The notes: generated from the letters alone by a model not told the origin. DNA of 64,000 nt from Paraclostridium dentum (GCF_012922555.1 NZ_WIPK01000006.1:80650-144649); one strand, 5' to 3'. Shown: positions 26,623 to 36,108, counted from the stretch's first letter. Numbers and translations: made by a program.

Positions 26623-26677
26623 CTCGTGTTTTTACTTCCTACGATTTTCGTAAATTTAAAGGGGGTTGTAATCAGCA

Positions 26678-26863
26678 ATGGATCGGTTGAGAAGAAGTTA
26701 TAATATGGTTATGTTCTTATTATTAGGACTAATCTGTGGTATATCTGGAAATTTACTAGATAAACCTGTATTAACTCCTGTACTTTATATAGGTTGCGCA
26801 TTATGTGGACTTATATTTTCAGGGTTAGTATTCTCTCCAATGAAAAAAGGACTTGAAAGTTAA
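26678..26863 (+). CDS. Small two-helix membrane protein
   Basis: 61 residues: basic N-terminus (MDRLRRSYN), two hydrophobic helices (10-28 and 34-53) joined by a short loop, and a Lys-rich tail. No family recognised. It has its own promoter, a G-rich ribosome site (AAAGGGGGTTG) somewhat distant from the ATG, and a strong terminator, so it is probably a real gene despite its size. Convergent with the last gene of the flagellar operon. Function unknown. Confidence 0.65.
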   Translation: MDRLRRSYNMVMFLLLGLICGISGNLLDKPVLTPVLYIGCALCGLIFSGLVFSPMKKGLES

Positions 26864-26872
26864 AACTTAAAT

Positions 26873-26904
26873 AAAAAAGAGCTATATATATAGCTCTTTT
26901 TTTC
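26873..26904. terminator. Bidirectional terminator, small gene / flagellar operon
   Basis: AAAAAAGAGCTATA / TATAGCTCTTTTTTT palindrome with A-run before and T-run after; placed between two convergent genes, it can end both the small plus-strand transcript and the 20-kb flagellar operon. Confidence 0.9.
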
Positions 26905-26907
26905 ATG

Positions 26908-28026
26908 TTATTTTACATTTTCTACATTATAATCATTATCTAACTTTGATTTATATCCATTAACTAGTGAGTCTAATGCTTGCTTTATTTCATATTCACT
27001 TGGTAATATTACATATCTTCTTGCATCTAATATAAATTTACTTTCCTTATTAACTATATTAACACTAGAAATTTTCTTATTTACACTACCTTTCATATCT
27101 AAAAGTAGTTTTGAAAATTCACCTTTGGTAATATTTTTTAATATTATGTAAATTTCTTTTTCTGTTAATAAATTATCTCTTGAAACTCTTTCAACTTCTT
27201 CATTGAACATTTCCATAACTTCTTGATTAGTATTTTTTATATATTTATCAAGTATTAATTTTGATAATCTAGCTGTTGCAAATCCTCCTGCACCTATTCC
27301 TACTATGTTTAGCAATATGTATATATAAGAATTATTTAATAATTTCCCAAAGTTAGTAATAAGAGCCAATATAAAGAAGGCTAATGTCCCTCCTAAAATA
27401 CCTAATATCAGTTTCATATTGTTAATCTTTTGATAATTTTTTTCGTCTTCTAAATAGAAATCATCTTCTATTGTATGGTTTCTATATTTATACAAATCTA
27501 TATCAAGTGAATTATTCGTAGAGTGTAGACTATTTGCAAATCTACAGTATTCACTTTTATCCACAGTATTATCCAAGTTTATACTTTCAATAAATTTATC
27601 TCCGTAAATTTTTATACTTCTCAAAATAGATTTGATAAGCGCTTCATTTTTCGAATCTCCATTCCATATAGATAGCGCATATTCTATACACCCTGACATG
27701 CCTAGTATATGTTCTGTTTCTACACTTCCATCAATTTCAAAAAATTCTACTCCTCTTACTTTACCTTCATTAGCTATAATTTTAGCTTGATTGTATGTAA
27801 AAGCTCCTCTTTTTAATATCTCCTTTGGCTCTAATGTTGCATGCGTCATACCTTCCTTTATTCTATCTTCAAAGTCCGCTATAGCTTCTTCATATTTATC
27901 TAGAGGTATTTCAATACTCATAGGTGATCCATCTTCGTTTATAAACCTTAATTCACCATAATTCAGACATGCATCAACACATCGTTCGCCACTGCTACTA
28001 TATTTACTTTTTAGTATCTTTGTCAT
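26908..28026 (-). CDS. Membrane protein of unknown function at the end of the flagellar operon
   Basis: 372 residues, no recognised family. About 200 residues of soluble, acidic N-terminal part, two membrane helices (about 207-228 and 232-255), then a roughly 115-residue soluble part. It follows fliM by 36 bases, where fliN is found in related species, but has no SpoA/FliN-like segment, so it does not replace fliN. Ribosome site AAAGGGTG is rather far from the ATG. It ends at the operon terminator. A motility-related accessory role is guessed from position only. Confidence 0.6.
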   Translation of the reverse strand: MTKILKSKYSSSGERCVDACLNYGELRFINEDGSPMSIEIPLDKYEEAIADFEDRIKEGMTHATLEPKEILKRGAFTYNQAKIIANEGKVRGVEFFEIDGSVETEHILGMSGCIEYALSIWNGDSKNEALIKSILRSIKIYGDKFIESINLDNTVDKSEYCRFANSLHSTNNSLDIDLYKYRNHTIEDDFYLEDEKNYQKINNMKLILGILGGTLAFFILALITNFGKLLNNSYIYILLNIVGIGAGGFATARLSKLILDKYIKNTNQEVMEMFNEEVERVSRDNLLTEKEIYIILKNITKGEFSKLLLDMKGSVNKKISSVNIVNKESKFILDARRYVILPSEYEIKQALDSLVNGYKSKLDNDYNVENVK

Positions 28027-28062
28027 ATATAATTTTCACCCTTTACAAATGAACTTTGTTAT

Positions 28063-28953
28063 CTATGGTTGTTGTTTATCTATTGTGTCTACTATAATAA
28101 GTCCTTTTTTATTTTTTATAAGCCCTGGCTTACACTCATAAACATTATATCTATTTACGCTAAGTAGTGCAACTCCATTCGCTTTATTGTCTAGTTTCAA
28201 AACATCTCCTACATTTAAATTAATAAGGTCTCTTACAGATATGTTTGTATTTCCTAATGTTGCAGTCATATCAGCCTTTACACTACAAATGTTTTGATAT
28301 ATAGCATTGGTAAATTCATATTGACCTTCTATATCTCTAGTTTTTAGAAGTTTTTTTGTTTCTAATTGTTCAAGTACTGGCTCCATACAACAATAAGGAT
28401 TGCAAAAATGCATCTTTCCAATTTCTTCGGTACCATTATACATAGTCATTTGTGCAATAAGTACAGACTCACTTACTGAAAACTTATTACTGGATTCAAT
28501 ATTGGTATAAATATTTGAAACTTCCCGCTTATTACATCCTTCTACTATGTGTAATCTTTTTATAAAAGTTTCAGCAATATTCAAAATTAGATGCTTATCA
28601 ATTTCAGTTAGTTCTCTATTTTTATTTTTAAAGCTTCCATCTCCACCTAACATCAAATCTATAAGTGTAAGAGCTACTGTTTTATCCATTTGATATATAA
28701 GTCCCTTTACTAAGGGTAATATGTCATGTTCTATTATTATCGAGTCATATTCAATCGATTTCATAAATTCTTCAAAATTAGTTTGCCTTACTTTTTTAAG
28801 TTTAGCATTTATGCTTTTCTGTTTTAAATCATATGCTATATTTAAATTCATATACTTGCAAAAGTCTTCAGCTATAAGTGATAAAAATCTCATATTATCA
28901 GCAGAATATCTTTGAGGTTTTTTAAAATCATAATCTCTGATTGTAATTTCCAT
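28063..28953 (-). CDS. fliM: Flagellar motor switch protein FliM, lacking the CheY-binding N-terminus
   Basis: 296 residues, shorter than the usual 320-335. It begins at the RDYDFKKPQRYS segment of FliM, so the N-terminal LSQxEIDxLL peptide that binds phospho-CheY is absent; the ATG has GGAGG eight bases upstream and the flgG stop is 15 bases away, ruling out a hidden extension. The middle CheC-like domain (LMLGGDGSFKNKNRELTEIDKHL, GKMHFCNPYCCMEPVLEQL) and C-terminal SpoA domain (ISVRDLINLNVGDVLKLD) are present. Part of the C-ring that sets rotation direction; here control by CheY may need another route. Confidence 0.88.
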   Translation of the reverse strand: MEITIRDYDFKKPQRYSADNMRFLSLIAEDFCKYMNLNIAYDLKQKSINAKLKKVRQTNFEEFMKSIEYDSIIIEHDILPLVKGLIYQMDKTVALTLIDLMLGGDGSFKNKNRELTEIDKHLILNIAETFIKRLHIVEGCNKREVSNIYTNIESSNKFSVSESVLIAQMTMYNGTEEIGKMHFCNPYCCMEPVLEQLETKKLLKTRDIEGQYEFTNAIYQNICSVKADMTATLGNTNISVRDLINLNVGDVLKLDNKANGVALLSVNRYNVYECKPGLIKNKKGLIIVDTIDKQQP

Positions 28954-28970
28954 TTTATATGCCTCCGATT

Positions 28971-29726
28971 CTATCTACTTTGAAGATTGTTTACCATTGA
29001 CCACATATCGTCTCCTACCTGTATACCCTTGCTGTTATACTGAAATGACCTTTGAGCCATTATTAAATTTACCATCTCATCTTGCATGTTTACATTAGAC
29101 ATTTCTACATGTCCTTGTAATATGCTTTTATTTTGTACCGCTTCAACATTAGTTGGCTTTGCAGTAAATAAATTATCTCCTACTGATACAAAATCAGCAT
29201 CTCCTTTAGGTTGATATAAATTAATCACTCCAACTTTGTTATTATCTAGATATATTTCCCCATTCTTATGTATACTTAAATCTCCATTTTTTAGATCAAT
29301 ATTTTTACCATTCCCATTTAAAGGTTGTATATCTAGTATATTACCCTTATCATCTACTAATTTACCAGTTGAATCTAAATTAAATTCTCCATTTCTTGTG
29401 TATGCATAGCTTCCATCTGATCTCATCACTCTAAAAAATCCATCTCCATCTATTGCTAAATTAGTATTTATTTTAGTTTCTTTAATTGCACCTTGTTCAT
29501 AATTTCTAGTTGCTTGAGATATCCTACTTCCAGTACCAGTTCTAACGCTTGTAGAGTTAGTTGGGTATGAATTTTTATGTAATGATTCTTGATATAAATC
29601 TAAAAAATTAGCATCTAATTTTTTATATCCTACAGTCTGTGAATTTGTTATATTATTTGAAATCAAATCTATATTAGATTGACTTGATAACATCCCAGAC
29701 TTACTATTATGCATTATATTATACAT
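28971..29726 (-). CDS. flgG: Flagellar distal rod protein FlgG
   Basis: 251 residues of the FlgG/rod-hook family: N-terminal heptad region with NNITNSQTVGYKKLDANF, the central FlgG-like beta domain (AIDGDGFFRVMRSDGSYAYTRNGEFNLDSTGKLVD) and the C-terminal SNVNMQDEMVNLIMAQRSFQYNSKGIQ. Second of two adjacent paralogues, 9 bases after the first. Exported by the flagellar type III system to build the rod. Assignment as FlgG rather than FlgF follows gene order in related clostridia. Confidence 0.88.
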   Translation of the reverse strand: MYNIMHNSKSGMLSSQSNIDLISNNITNSQTVGYKKLDANFLDLYQESLHKNSYPTNSTSVRTGTGSRISQATRNYEQGAIKETKINTNLAIDGDGFFRVMRSDGSYAYTRNGEFNLDSTGKLVDDKGNILDIQPLNGNGKNIDLKNGDLSIHKNGEIYLDNNKVGVINLYQPKGDADFVSVGDNLFTAKPTNVEAVQNKSILQGHVEMSNVNMQDEMVNLIMAQRSFQYNSKGIQVGDDMWSMVNNLQSR

Positions 29727-29735
29727 ATTTTATAC

Positions 29736-30509
29736 CTACCTTACATTTCCGATTTCATTAGCTATTTGTCTTAATGTTGAATCTATAGTTTGTATAACTT
29801 TTTGATTAGCTTCAAACTCTTTTACTGTTTCCATCATTTCTGTTACTGAGCTTATGTAATCTACATTTGACCCTTCTACATATCCTTGTTTTATAGAATA
29901 GTTATTTGAGTTTTTAGGGTTATTTCCTGAGTATAAGTTATCTCCAACTTTTTTAAGATTTTTGTAATCATCAAAATCTACAATAGAAAATTTATAACTA
30001 GATCCACCTTCTACCATAAGCTCGTTTGAAGGTGTAACTGTAATTTTACCATTACCTACATATATAGGTTCATTAGCGCCTGTTGCCTGATTTAATCCCA
30101 TAACATTATGACCACCATTTGTTACAAGGTATCCTTGTGAGTTAACCTTAAATGATCCATCTCTAGAATAAAATGTATTTCCACCAAAGTCTCTTATCTG
30201 AAAAAAACCACTACCATCGATTGCAAAATCGGAATTATTTTCAGTTGCTACAAATGTACCTTGCTTAAAATTTGTATTAACTTCGTCTATTCTAGTACCA
30301 AAACTTACTCCACCTAAAATTTGTTGATATGCTTTTCCATTTTGGTAATTATCATTATTGGATAAAGTCATTTCTTCAAAACTTTTAGATATTAATTTAT
30401 CTTCTTTATACCCATTAGTTTTTATATTTGCTATATTGTTTGTTATTATACTTTGTCTCGACTGTAAATTTAACATCGAAGATACAGATGCATATAGTCC
30501 TCTTATCAT
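29736..30509 (-). CDS. flgG1: Flagellar rod protein, FlgG/FlgF paralogue
   Basis: 257 residues of the same family as its neighbour: MIRGLYASVSSMLNLQSRQSIITNNIANIKTNGYKED at the start, FAIDGSGFFQIRDFGGNTFYSRDGSFKVNSQGYLV in the middle and a C-terminal SNVDYISSVTEMMETVKEFEANQKVIQ helix. This C-terminal form is like proximal-rod proteins (FlgF). Translated from ATG with AGGAGGAAATATG, 8 bases after the sigma factor gene. Confidence 0.85.
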   Translation of the reverse strand: MIRGLYASVSSMLNLQSRQSIITNNIANIKTNGYKEDKLISKSFEEMTLSNNDNYQNGKAYQQILGGVSFGTRIDEVNTNFKQGTFVATENNSDFAIDGSGFFQIRDFGGNTFYSRDGSFKVNSQGYLVTNGGHNVMGLNQATGANEPIYVGNGKITVTPSNELMVEGGSSYKFSIVDFDDYKNLKKVGDNLYSGNNPKNSNNYSIKQGYVEGSNVDYISSVTEMMETVKEFEANQKVIQTIDSTLRQIANEIGNVR

Positions 30510-30517
30510 ATTTCCTC

Positions 30518-31222
30518 CTAATCCAGGTATTTTAGTTTTTTCATCATACCTCTTAAATTTGAAATAGCCTTTTTACTTAACTGTGAAACTCTAGACTCTG
30601 TAACTCCTAATATTTCGCCAATTTCTTTAAGTGTCAATTCTTCATAATAATACAGTGATAGTACAAGTCTATCCTTTTCCTTTAGTAAGTCTAACGCCTT
30701 AGCTACTGTTTCTATAAGTTCTTCTTTTTCTATTGATGCTTCTACGTTTATAGACTCGTCTTTTATTATATCTATAAGCTTTAAATCATTTTCGCTATCT
30801 AAAACCATATTATCAAGAGAACTTGTACTTAAATTTAAAGTGCTTTTTCTTATTTTATGAACTTCGTCATTTGATATTTCCATAAAGTCAGCTATTTCAT
30901 TTACTGTAGGTTCTCTAAAATTTTTATGTTGTAAATTTTCTATACAATTTTTATATGATCTTACTTTACTTATGCATCCTCTAGATACTGGTGATTGTTT
31001 TCTAATTTCATCTATTATATAAGATGTTATTCTTATAGAAGCATAAGTTGAAAATTTAACGCCTTTTCCTTCATCAAACTTATCACTTGCATCTAATAAT
31101 CCCATAACCCCATAACTTACTAAGTCTTCGTATTCCATTCCTATTTTATTTGTATAATACTTAGAAGCAATGCTTCTAACAATAGGCATATTTTGATTTA
31201 TAAGTTCTTCTTTACTAATCAT
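30518..31222 (-). CDS. fliA: Flagellar sigma factor (sigma-28, FliA/SigD)
   Basis: 234 residues from the ATG at 31222, preferred over a GTG at 31243 that lacks a ribosome site. Region 2 has DLVSYGVMGLLDASDKFDEGKGVKFSTYASIRITSYIIDEIR; region 3 and region 4 (RLVLSLYYYEELTLKEIGEILGVTESRVSQLSKKAI) are complete. It directs polymerase to late flagellar promoters of the TAAA-N15-GCCGATAT type; matching sites are seen before the flagellin gene and, more weakly, before the glycosyltransferase at 47749. Its place inside the riboswitch-controlled operon makes late genes depend on c-di-GMP too. No anti-sigma FlgM in the window. Confidence 0.92.
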   Translation of the reverse strand: MISKEELINQNMPIVRSIASKYYTNKIGMEYEDLVSYGVMGLLDASDKFDEGKGVKFSTYASIRITSYIIDEIRKQSPVSRGCISKVRSYKNCIENLQHKNFREPTVNEIADFMEISNDEVHKIRKSTLNLSTSSLDNMVLDSENDLKLIDIIKDESINVEASIEKEELIETVAKALDLLKEKDRLVLSLYYYEELTLKEIGEILGVTESRVSQLSKKAISNLRGMMKKLKYLD

Positions 31223-31242
31223 AATGTCAACAACTCCAATCA

Positions 31243-33300
31243 CTATATATTAATTACCCCTTGAGATTTTATTTGTACATCATTAGGTATTTCATTTAAT
31301 GACAGTATAGTTAAGTTAGTAAACACCATTTCAACTAATTTTCTAAACGGTGCTCTTATCTTAGGAGAAACTAATACTATTGGTCTATTATTATTAAAAT
31401 TAACAGACTCTACAGTCGATTGTATTCCTTTGAAAATCTTATTAGTAGTTTCTGGATCTATAGCTGGATATGTTCCATTTACAGATCTTTGTAAACTATT
31501 AGCTACTAAATTTTCAATTTCCATAGATAGTGTTGTAACTACTATCGAATTGTTTTCATCTATTAATTCAAGACATATACTTCTACTCATAGCCATTCTT
31601 ACATATTCGGTAAGTAACTCTAAATCTTTAGTATTTCTTGCATTATCTGCTAAAGTTTCTAGTATAGTGACTCTATCTTTTATAGATACCTTTTCTTTTA
31701 ATAGATTTTGGAATACTTTTTGAACTTCTCCTAATGTCATTAAATCTGGTATTAACTCTTCTACAACTGCACTGTATTTTTCTCTTGTAGCATCTATTAT
31801 CGCCTTTACTTCTTGACGTCCCATAAGTTCATGAGATTTAGATTTTATAGTCTCAAGTAAGTGAGTTACTAATATAGTTGTAGGGTCTACAACAGTAAAT
31901 CCGTATAATTCTGCCTCTTCTGCTTTGTCTTTTTCTATCCATAAGGCATCTAACCCAAATGTAGGTTCTTTAGTTGATATACCATCCAAATCTACGTCCA
32001 TGCCCATTGGGTTCATACATAAAAGCATATTTGGCATAAGTTCATATGTTGTTACTGGTATACCTTTTATTTTTATAGTATATTGATTTGGATTTAACTG
32101 TAGGTTATCTCTTATCCTTATCGGATGAACTATTATTCCCATATCAATTGCACATTGTCTTCTAACAGATACAATCCTTTGTAATAAATCTCCGCCACTA
32201 CTTTCATCAGCTAAAGGAATTATTCCATATCCAATTTCTATCTCTATAGGTTCTACATTTAAAAGAGATGAAACATCTTCTGCATTTTCCAGACTTTCCT
32301 CAGCTGTCGGCGCAGCTTCAACTTCATATAAGGCTTCCTCTTCGGCCTCTTTTTCTTCTTTTTTAAGTGTGTAGCCTATAAATATAGCTCCTGCACCTAA
32401 AGTGAAAAATGATAATTTAGGTAATCCAGGTAATAATCCTAGTAATACTAAAACTATACCTGCCATAATTACTGCTTTAGGAATTGATATTAACTGTTTT
32501 CCTAATTGACTACTAAAGTTTTCATCGCCATTAACTTTAGTTACTAATATACCTGCAGATGTTGAAATAATTAATGCAGGAACCTGACTTACTAACCCAT
32601 CTCCAATTGTAAGTCTTGTATAAGTTTGAATCGATTCCATAAAATCCATATCAAGCATTACAACCCCAATAACTATACCTGCAAGTATGTTTATTGTAGT
32701 TATGATTATACCTGCAATTGCATCGCCTTTTACAAACTTTGATGCCCCATCCATAGAACCATAAAACTCAGCTTCTTGTTGCAATTCTTTTCTTCTTTTT
32801 CTAGCTGTCTTTTCATCTATAGCTCCTGCATTTAAATCTGCATCTATACTCATCTGCTTACCTGGCATTGCATCTAAGGTAAATCTTGCTGATACTTCAG
32901 ATACTCTACTCGAACCATTTGTTATAACAACAAATTGTATTATTACTATTATTAAAAATATGATTATACCAACTACGTAATTTCCTCCAACAACAAAACT
33001 TCCAAAAGACTCTATAACATTTCCTGCATATCCTTGTCCTAATATAAGTCTTGTAGATGATATATTAAGACCTAGCCTAAATAAAGTTGTCACTAGAAGT
33101 ATCGTTGGAAATATTGATAATTCTAATATACTAGTTGAAAATATTGTCATTAGTAATATAAGCACTGACAGCCCTATATTTATAGCTAGCATTATATCTA
33201 ATAAAAAAGGTGGTAGTGGAATTATTATCATAAGTATAATTCCAATTATCCCAAATCCAACTAATATATCAGTTCTTTTTTTAAGTCCTAATTTTTCCAT
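31243..33300 (-). CDS. flhA: Flagellar export gate protein FlhA
   Basis: 685 residues. Eight membrane helices in the first ~315 residues with the FHIPEP-type signature (GDGLVSQVPALIISTSAGILVT) and the cytosolic loop RFTLDAMPGKQMSIDADLNAGAIDE; then a linker and the four-subdomain cytosolic ring-forming region (VLVSPKIRAPFRKLVE near the end). FlhA is the proton-driven gate of the flagellar secretion system. Follows the fliR-flhB fusion by 13 bases. In C. difficile flhF and flhG follow flhA; here the sigma factor comes directly. Confidence 0.95.
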   Translation of the reverse strand: MEKLGLKKRTDILVGFGIIGIILMIIIPLPPFLLDIMLAINIGLSVLILLMTIFSTSILELSIFPTILLVTTLFRLGLNISSTRLILGQGYAGNVIESFGSFVVGGNYVVGIIIFLIIVIIQFVVITNGSSRVSEVSARFTLDAMPGKQMSIDADLNAGAIDEKTARKRRKELQQEAEFYGSMDGASKFVKGDAIAGIIITTINILAGIVIGVVMLDMDFMESIQTYTRLTIGDGLVSQVPALIISTSAGILVTKVNGDENFSSQLGKQLISIPKAVIMAGIVLVLLGLLPGLPKLSFFTLGAGAIFIGYTLKKEEKEAEEEALYEVEAAPTAEESLENAEDVSSLLNVEPIEIEIGYGIIPLADESSGGDLLQRIVSVRRQCAIDMGIIVHPIRIRDNLQLNPNQYTIKIKGIPVTTYELMPNMLLCMNPMGMDVDLDGISTKEPTFGLDALWIEKDKAEEAELYGFTVVDPTTILVTHLLETIKSKSHELMGRQEVKAIIDATREKYSAVVEELIPDLMTLGEVQKVFQNLLKEKVSIKDRVTILETLADNARNTKDLELLTEYVRMAMSRSICLELIDENNSIVVTTLSMEIENLVANSLQRSVNGTYPAIDPETTNKIFKGIQSTVESVNFNNNRPIVLVSPKIRAPFRKLVEMVFTNLTILSLNEIPNDVQIKSQGVINI

Positions 33301-33313
33301 TTAAAACCTCTTT

Positions 33314-35146
33314 TTATATTTTTTTATATCTATTTTTTATTTTATAAACTGCAACTAATACCTCTGCTACTTCTTGATACATCTTTTCTGGTATCTCTTG
33401 TTCAATCTCTACTTCTTTATAAATAAGTCTTGCTAAAGGCTTATTTTCTATAATAGGTATATCATGCTCTTTTGCTATTTCTCTTATCTTAAAGGCTATT
33501 AAGTCTGCTCCTTTTGCTACAACTATTGGCGCAGAATCTGCTCCTTTTTCATATTTTATAGCTATAGATATATGAGTAGGATTTGTTACAATTACACTAG
33601 CTGATGGTACAGATTCCATCATTCTTCTTGATGACATTTCTCTTTGCTTTTGCTTTATCTTACCTTTTATTTCTGGGTTACCTTCCATTTGCTTAAACTC
33701 TTCTTTTACCTCTTGTTTTGTCATTTTAAGATCTTTTTTATATACATACTTTTGATATGCATAATCTAGGGTAGATACAACTACTAAAACAAGAATTATA
33801 TTTTGTATTAAATCTCTAATTAACTCAACTATCGTTCTCATTAAATATGGTAGATAAATATCTCCGGTTTTCATTATCCCCATGAAGTTTTTCTCCATAA
33901 ATGAGTATCCTACTTTAAAAAGAACAGTTACAATGATTACACTTTTTATTAAATTTCCTAATGCTTTCTTAGAAAACATATTTTTAAATCCACTTATAGG
34001 ATTTAGTTTTGATAACTTTGGCTTTAATGGATCTGTTGTCATTAAAAAACCACTTTGCATAAGGTTTCCTATTGATGAAAAAAGTATGATAATCATACCA
34101 ACGGGTATTATAATTTTCATAAATCCCATTAAAAGAATCATCAATAAATCTTTTACCAATACTATTGAAAACTCATTTGTAAAACCAGTATTTAAATATT
34201 GAACTATATAGCTTTGTAGCTCCCCAATTATAAAATCAGACATAGCATAAATTATCATAAGTACACCTAAAAGTGTTACAGTAGTTACAACTTCTTTACT
34301 TTTTGCTATATTTCCGCTTTTTCTAGCATCTTTTATTTTTTTGCCAGTAGGCTCTTCTGTTTTGTCATCAGTTGAAAGTAAAAAACCTAAGGGTGCCATA
34401 GATGTTACATGCATTTTGCTAGTGGCTTTAAAGGTTCCATCTAAAATATCAGTCATATTAATCAATAAATTATGTAATTCATTTAATATAAATGGTAATG
34501 AAATCACAAAAAACATTATTCCAACAATTACTTTTAAAGGCATTCCTATTACCATTACATTTAATTGTGGTACACTTCTTGAAATTAAACCCATTATAAA
34601 ATCTGTTATTATAAGTGCTAGTATTATAGGAACTGCTATCTTAAATCCGATTATAAAGCACTGAATAAATATATTTACAACATATGTGTAATTATCTTTT
34701 AATATGTAACTTCCAACCTCAATAAGTTTAAAACTTTGACTTATACCTTTTATAAGCTCATGATGTCCGTTTATGCTAAAAAATACCATTATTCCAATCC
34801 AATAAACTATATTCTCAATTAGTGTGTTACTCTCATGGCTGGTTGGATCGTAAATATTTATCATCGATAACCCAAGTTGTTGATCTATTAAGCTTCCAGC
34901 TATCTTTAAACTGTTTATACATATACTTGTTATATAACCTAAAACTAATCCTGTTATAGTTTCCATTACTCCAATATTGACTAGTTCATATACATTTTTA
35001 ACCTCTACATTAACATTTATTGTAGAAGTAATTATTACCGACATAAATAGTGTGAAAGTAACTTTAAATACATTTGGCGTTCCACTCGGGAAAATTATAG
35101 TTATGCATGAAAAAAATGCAATCAATCTTAAAAATACAAATATCAA
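33314..35146 (-). CDS. fliR-flhB: FliR-FlhB fusion export protein
   Basis: 610 residues combining two export-gate proteins. Residues 1 to about 250 are FliR (helices; GSLIDQQLGLSMINIYDP; ISRSVPQLNVMVIGMPLKV), and from about 255 FlhB begins (DDKTEEPTGKKIKDARKSGNIAKSKEV). The FlhB autocleavage site NPTH is intact at 522-525. Such a natural fusion is known in clostridia, including C. difficile. The start is TTG with a weak, distant ribosome site, and about 10 residues usually found before FLRLIAFF are missing, so the true start is slightly uncertain. Confidence 0.92.
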   Translation of the reverse strand: MIFVFLRLIAFFSCITIIFPSGTPNVFKVTFTLFMSVIITSTINVNVEVKNVYELVNIGVMETITGLVLGYITSICINSLKIAGSLIDQQLGLSMINIYDPTSHESNTLIENIVYWIGIMVFFSINGHHELIKGISQSFKLIEVGSYILKDNYTYVVNIFIQCFIIGFKIAVPIILALIITDFIMGLISRSVPQLNVMVIGMPLKVIVGIMFFVISLPFILNELHNLLINMTDILDGTFKATSKMHVTSMAPLGFLLSTDDKTEEPTGKKIKDARKSGNIAKSKEVVTTVTLLGVLMIIYAMSDFIIGELQSYIVQYLNTGFTNEFSIVLVKDLLMILLMGFMKIIIPVGMIIILFSSIGNLMQSGFLMTTDPLKPKLSKLNPISGFKNMFSKKALGNLIKSVIIVTVLFKVGYSFMEKNFMGIMKTGDIYLPYLMRTIVELIRDLIQNIILVLVVVSTLDYAYQKYVYKKDLKMTKQEVKEEFKQMEGNPEIKGKIKQKQREMSSRRMMESVPSASVIVTNPTHISIAIKYEKGADSAPIVVAKGADLIAFKIREIAKEHDIPIIENKPLARLIYKEVEIEQEIPEKMYQEVAEVLVAVYKIKNRYKKI

Positions 35147-35155
35147 TTTTAAAAG

Positions 35156-35425
35156 TTATCCTTTTATATTTGCAACCATATTCATAATTTTATTTGTAAA
35201 TTGAATAAGCTCATTTAACATCCAAGCTCCACCGATCGCCAATGTAATAGCTACAACTATCAACTTCGGTATAAAAGATAATGTCTGTTCTTGGATTTGA
35301 GTGGTCGCCTGAAATATACTTATTAGTAAACCTACCAATAAAGATAATATTAAAATAGGTCCTGCTATTAACATTCCTGTATATAAAGTTTCTTTTACTA
35401 TGCTGACTACTACACTTTCACTCAT
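35156..35425 (-). CDS. fliQ: Flagellar export protein FliQ
   Basis: 89 residues starting at MSESVVVSIVKETLY, with GAGGAG before the ATG; a longer frame to 35485 overlaps fliP and is not needed. Two membrane helices, with the conserved GPILILSLLVGLLISIFQATTQIQEQTL segment. Component of the FliP-FliQ-FliR export gate. Lies 17 bases after fliP and 9 before the fliR-flhB fusion. Confidence 0.93.
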   Translation of the reverse strand: MSESVVVSIVKETLYTGMLIAGPILILSLLVGLLISIFQATTQIQEQTLSFIPKLIVVAITLAIGGAWMLNELIQFTNKIMNMVANIKG

Positions 35426-35442
35426 TTTAGTACGCTCCTCAA

Positions 35443-36108
35443 TTATTGAAAACTTAGCAATAAAGATTTTATTAATAAATTCCATCCATCTACCATAATA
35501 AATAACAATAGTTTAAATGGTAGTGAAATCATAACAGGTGGTAGCATAAACATACCCATAGACATAAGTACACTTGATACTACTAAATCTATTAACAAGA
35601 ATGGTAAATAAATTAAAAATCCTATTTGGAAAGCTGTTTTTAATTCACTAATAGAAAATGCTGGTATTAATATATATAAGGGTATATTTTCTCTAGTTAA
35701 ATTCTTTTCATTTAAATCTGAGTTTTCAACAAATAGTTTTATATCTTCTTGTCTAGTCTGTTTTAATAAGAATTTTCTTATAGGTTTTTCTGCTTTTTCT
35801 ACGGCTTCTTCAAACTTAATTTCATGACTCATGTAGGGTTTTAGTGCTTGTTCATTTATTTGCTTTACAGTAGGAGCCATAATAAACATAGTCAAGCATA
35901 TTGCAAGTCCAACTAATACTTGATTAGGTATTGTTTGTTGTGCACCTAGTGCAGACTTTATAAAAGAAAAAGTTATTATAATTCTTACAAAACTTGTCAT
36001 CATAAAGACAATTGCACCTAAAAACATTAAACCTGTTAAAACTATAAACATTTTCATTAAAGGAGTATAATCGCTTAAATATGGTGTTATATCACTTAAT
36101 GTTTGCAT
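35443..36108 (-). CDS. fliP: Flagellar export protein FliP
   Basis: 221 residues. Recognised by MMTSFVRIIITFSFIKSALGAQQTIPNQVLVGLAICLTMFIMAPT and the C-terminal FLIYLPFLLIDLVVSSVLMSMGMFMLPPVMISLPFKLLLFIMVDGWNLL, with four membrane helices. The cleaved signal found in enterobacterial FliP is missing, as usual for Gram-positives. Overlaps fliO by 17 bases; ATG with AAAGGAGAAAAAAG. Confidence 0.95.
   Translation of the reverse strand: MQTLSDITPYLSDYTPLMKMFIVLTGLMFLGAIVFMMTSFVRIIITFSFIKSALGAQQTIPNQVLVGLAICLTMFIMAPTVKQINEQALKPYMSHEIKFEEAVEKAEKPIRKFLLKQTRQEDIKLFVENSDLNEKNLTRENIPLYILIPAFSISELKTAFQIGFLIYLPFLLIDLVVSSVLMSMGMFMLPPVMISLPFKLLLFIMVDGWNLLIKSLLLSFQ

Noticed and set aside
26908-28026. Candidate for the missing fliN
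   Set aside because: No SpoA-type beta motif; it has two membrane helices, unlike FliN.
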